NCBI GenBank assembly: GCA_045561055.1
Contig: JBJKYL010000013.1
Coordinates: forward strand, 62,001 to 126,000
Reading direction: 5' to 3'
Origin: SMWC01 sp045561055
GTDB lineage: Bacteria > Pseudomonadota > Gammaproteobacteria > Steroidobacterales > Rariloculaceae
Length of the DNA stretch: 64,000 nucleotides
Below are positions 63,132-64,000 of this stretch, one piece after another. The position numbers were made by a program, and so were the translations under genes. Each line of letters starts with the position of its first letter. The stretch's first letter is position 1. The notes under the pieces are model-generated. The model worked only from the letters and a program-made list of their open reading frames with translations. It ran no database searches and was not told the DNA's origin.

Positions 63132-63581
63132 ATGTATGCGGTTTTTCGAACAGGCGGTAAACAATATCGCGCGAGGAAGGGGGATCGGCTGCAAGTCGAA
63201 CGCCTCGAAGCGCGGGAAGGCACGACTGTGCAATTTGACGATGTGTTACTCGTGGGTGAGGGTACGGACGTTCAGTTAGGTTCGCCGATTCTTCCTGGTG
63301 GTTGTGTTAAGGCGAAAGTGACTGAGCAGGGACGGGGCAAGAAGATTGTTGTCCTGAAGTTCAAACGTCGCAAAAACTATAGGCGAACCAAGGGCCACCG
63401 GCAGTATTTTACCGAGATCGAGATTACATCGATTGTGGCGGGGGCGCCGGACAAAGCGGCGGAGCCTGCTACGAAGAAGACAGCCAAGAAGACAGCCAAG
63501 AAGATAGCGAAGAAAACAGCCAAGAAGACAGCCAAGAAGATAGCGAAGAAAACAGCCAAGAAGACAGCCAAGAAAACTTAG
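63132..63581 (+). CDS. rplU: 50S ribosomal protein L21 with lysine-rich C-terminal repeat tail
   Basis: 149 residues; residues 1-103 are ordinary L21 (MYAVFRTGGKQYRARKGD, VLLVGEG, KIVVLKFKRRKNYRRTKGHRQYFTEI). The remaining about 45 residues are repeats of T/I-A-K-K, organised at DNA level as a 36-bp unit repeated about 2.7 times. The tail resembles histone H1-like disordered sequences and may interact with rRNA. GGAG precedes the ATG. First gene of the rplU-rpmA-obgE operon. Confidence 0.97.
   Translation: MYAVFRTGGKQYRARKGDRLQVERLEAREGTTVQFDDVLLVGEGTDVQLGSPILPGGCVKAKVTEQGRGKKIVVLKFKRRKNYRRTKGHRQYFTEIEITSIVAGAPDKAAEPATKKTAKKTAKKIAKKTAKKTAKKIAKKTAKKTAKKT
63471..63577 (+). repeat. 36-bp tandem repeat encoding the L21 tail
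   Basis: Units of 12 bases, ACAGCCAAGAAG twice then ATAGCGAAGAAA, form a 36-bp higher-order repeat, nearly identical between copies. Near-identity at wobble positions points to recent slippage or recombination expansion. Length may vary between strains. Confidence 0.85.
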
Positions 63582-63619
63582 GGTCGAGTTTACGTCAAGA
63601 ATTTCTGTGGAGAGAAACG

Positions 63620-63877
63620 ATGGCACACAAGAAAGCGGGCGGTAGTTCTAAGAACGGTCGTGACTCTGAGTCAAAACGGCTTGGTATCAAACGTTACGGC
63701 GGTGAGCATGTCCTTGCTGGGAATATTATCGTGCGGCAGCGTGGAACCCGTTTTCATGCGGGACTGAATGTAGGGCTGGGGAAGGACCACACCCTTTTCG
63801 CAACAGCCGAGGGCAGAGTACGGTTCGAAAAAAAAGGGCCTAACAGCCGTAAGTTTGTTAGTGTCACGATTGATTAG
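63620..63877 (+). CDS. rpmA: 50S ribosomal protein L27
   Basis: 85 residues, full length: MAHKKAGGSSKNGRDSESKRLG, GGEHVLAGNIIVRQRGTRFH. The N-terminus has no cleavable extension, so it is the gammaproteobacterial form, whose tail reaches the peptidyl-transferase centre. GGAGAG upstream; 38 bp after rplU. Confidence 0.98.
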   Translation: MAHKKAGGSSKNGRDSESKRLGIKRYGGEHVLAGNIIVRQRGTRFHAGLNVGLGKDHTLFATAEGRVRFEKKGPNSRKFVSVTID

Positions 63878-63951
63878 ACGCTAAGCTAACTAAGCGGTGC
63901 ATAGCTTTGGGGCTGTGAGTTGGTCACGCCGATCCGACCTACAATATTGCG

Positions 63952-64000
63952 ATGAAATTCGTCGATGAAGCTGATATCTGGGTCGAAGCCGGGCATGGCG
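63952..64000 (+). CDS. obgE: GTPase Obg/CgtA, first 16 codons (partial)
   Basis: Only MKFVDEADIWVEAGHG is present before the window ends, matching the start of Obg (MKFVDEA-x-I-x-V-x-AG-x-GG). Position directly after rpmA is the standard gene order and supports the call. Obg assists 50S assembly and stress control. Confidence 0.88.
   Translation, partial: MKFVDEADIWVEAGHG

Noticed and set aside
63377..63571. Minus-strand open frame that looks like a Phe/Leu/Ala-rich membrane protein
   Set aside because: It is the exact antisense of the lysine-rich L21 tail repeat (AAG/AAA codons read backwards give CTT/TTT). No ribosome-binding site and no independent support.

Overview
The window looks like chromosome from an uncultivated, probably marine, gammaproteobacterium of moderate GC content. 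The order ispB (divergent) / rplU / rpmA / obgE at the right end is the usual gammaproteobacterial arrangement, and gcdH, a ZnuABC-type importer and a tRNA-Pro gene point the same way. I see no rRNA, CRISPR array, transposase, integrase or phage gene. Only one transcription factor, a LysR-type regulator, is visible in 64 kb.

Layout. 1-3.6 kb: 5' part of gcdH, a secreted M55 peptidase, an epimerase and tRNA-Pro(CGG). 4-25.6 kb: an accessory stretch made almost entirely of exported proteins: DUF6152-type proteins, NHL propellers, a sulfatase, a Tat-exported amidohydrolase, YceI, two MBL-fold proteins, a lectin-esterase fusion, a DUF1080 protein and an FG-GAP propeller lipoprotein. 25.6-34.2 kb: three sulfatases, a small membrane protein and a TonB-dependent receptor (TBDR). 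Four of these genes carry single-base frameshifts. 34-47.8 kb: a catabolic block with YciI-like, UbiD-family decarboxylase, CoxL/CoxG/CoxS/CoxM-type molybdenum hydroxylase parts, fumarylacetoacetase-fold hydrolase, aromatic-acid MFS transporter, GntP permease and a ketopantoate-reductase-like protein. 48-54 kb: a split DUF6152 pair, gamma-glutamyltransferase and a CBM9/DUF5916-like outer-membrane protein. 54-59.6 kb: a seven-gene metal (probably zinc) ABC uptake operon. 59.7-64 kb: sulfotransferase, DUF1244, MhpD-like hydratase and the housekeeping block.

How the genes may work together. A TBDR stands back to back with a lipoprotein sulfatase that appears to head a co-directional run sulfatase - DUF6152 - YciI - UbiD - CoxL. 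With the aromatic-acid transporter, FAH-fold enzymes, VOC dioxygenase-like protein and glutaryl-CoA dehydrogenase, this suggests uptake, desulfation, decarboxylation and hydroxylation of sulfated aromatic or similar plant/algal compounds. That is inference; the substrate cannot be read from sequence.

The most striking signal is an expansion of one uncharacterised secreted family. There are nine DUF6152-type N-terminal domains and about nine copies of a second 'LGYS-x-G-x-WE' domain, found fused or as adjacent separate genes. In all nine N-terminal domains the predicted signal-peptidase site leaves a mature protein beginning His-His, followed 24-33 residues later by an N/A-P-H motif. This resembles an amino-terminal histidine-brace metal site. 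A second notable signal is the frameshift cluster (nine events, all single-base insertions, between 26.9 and 33.2 kb), which looks more like local consensus error than gene decay.
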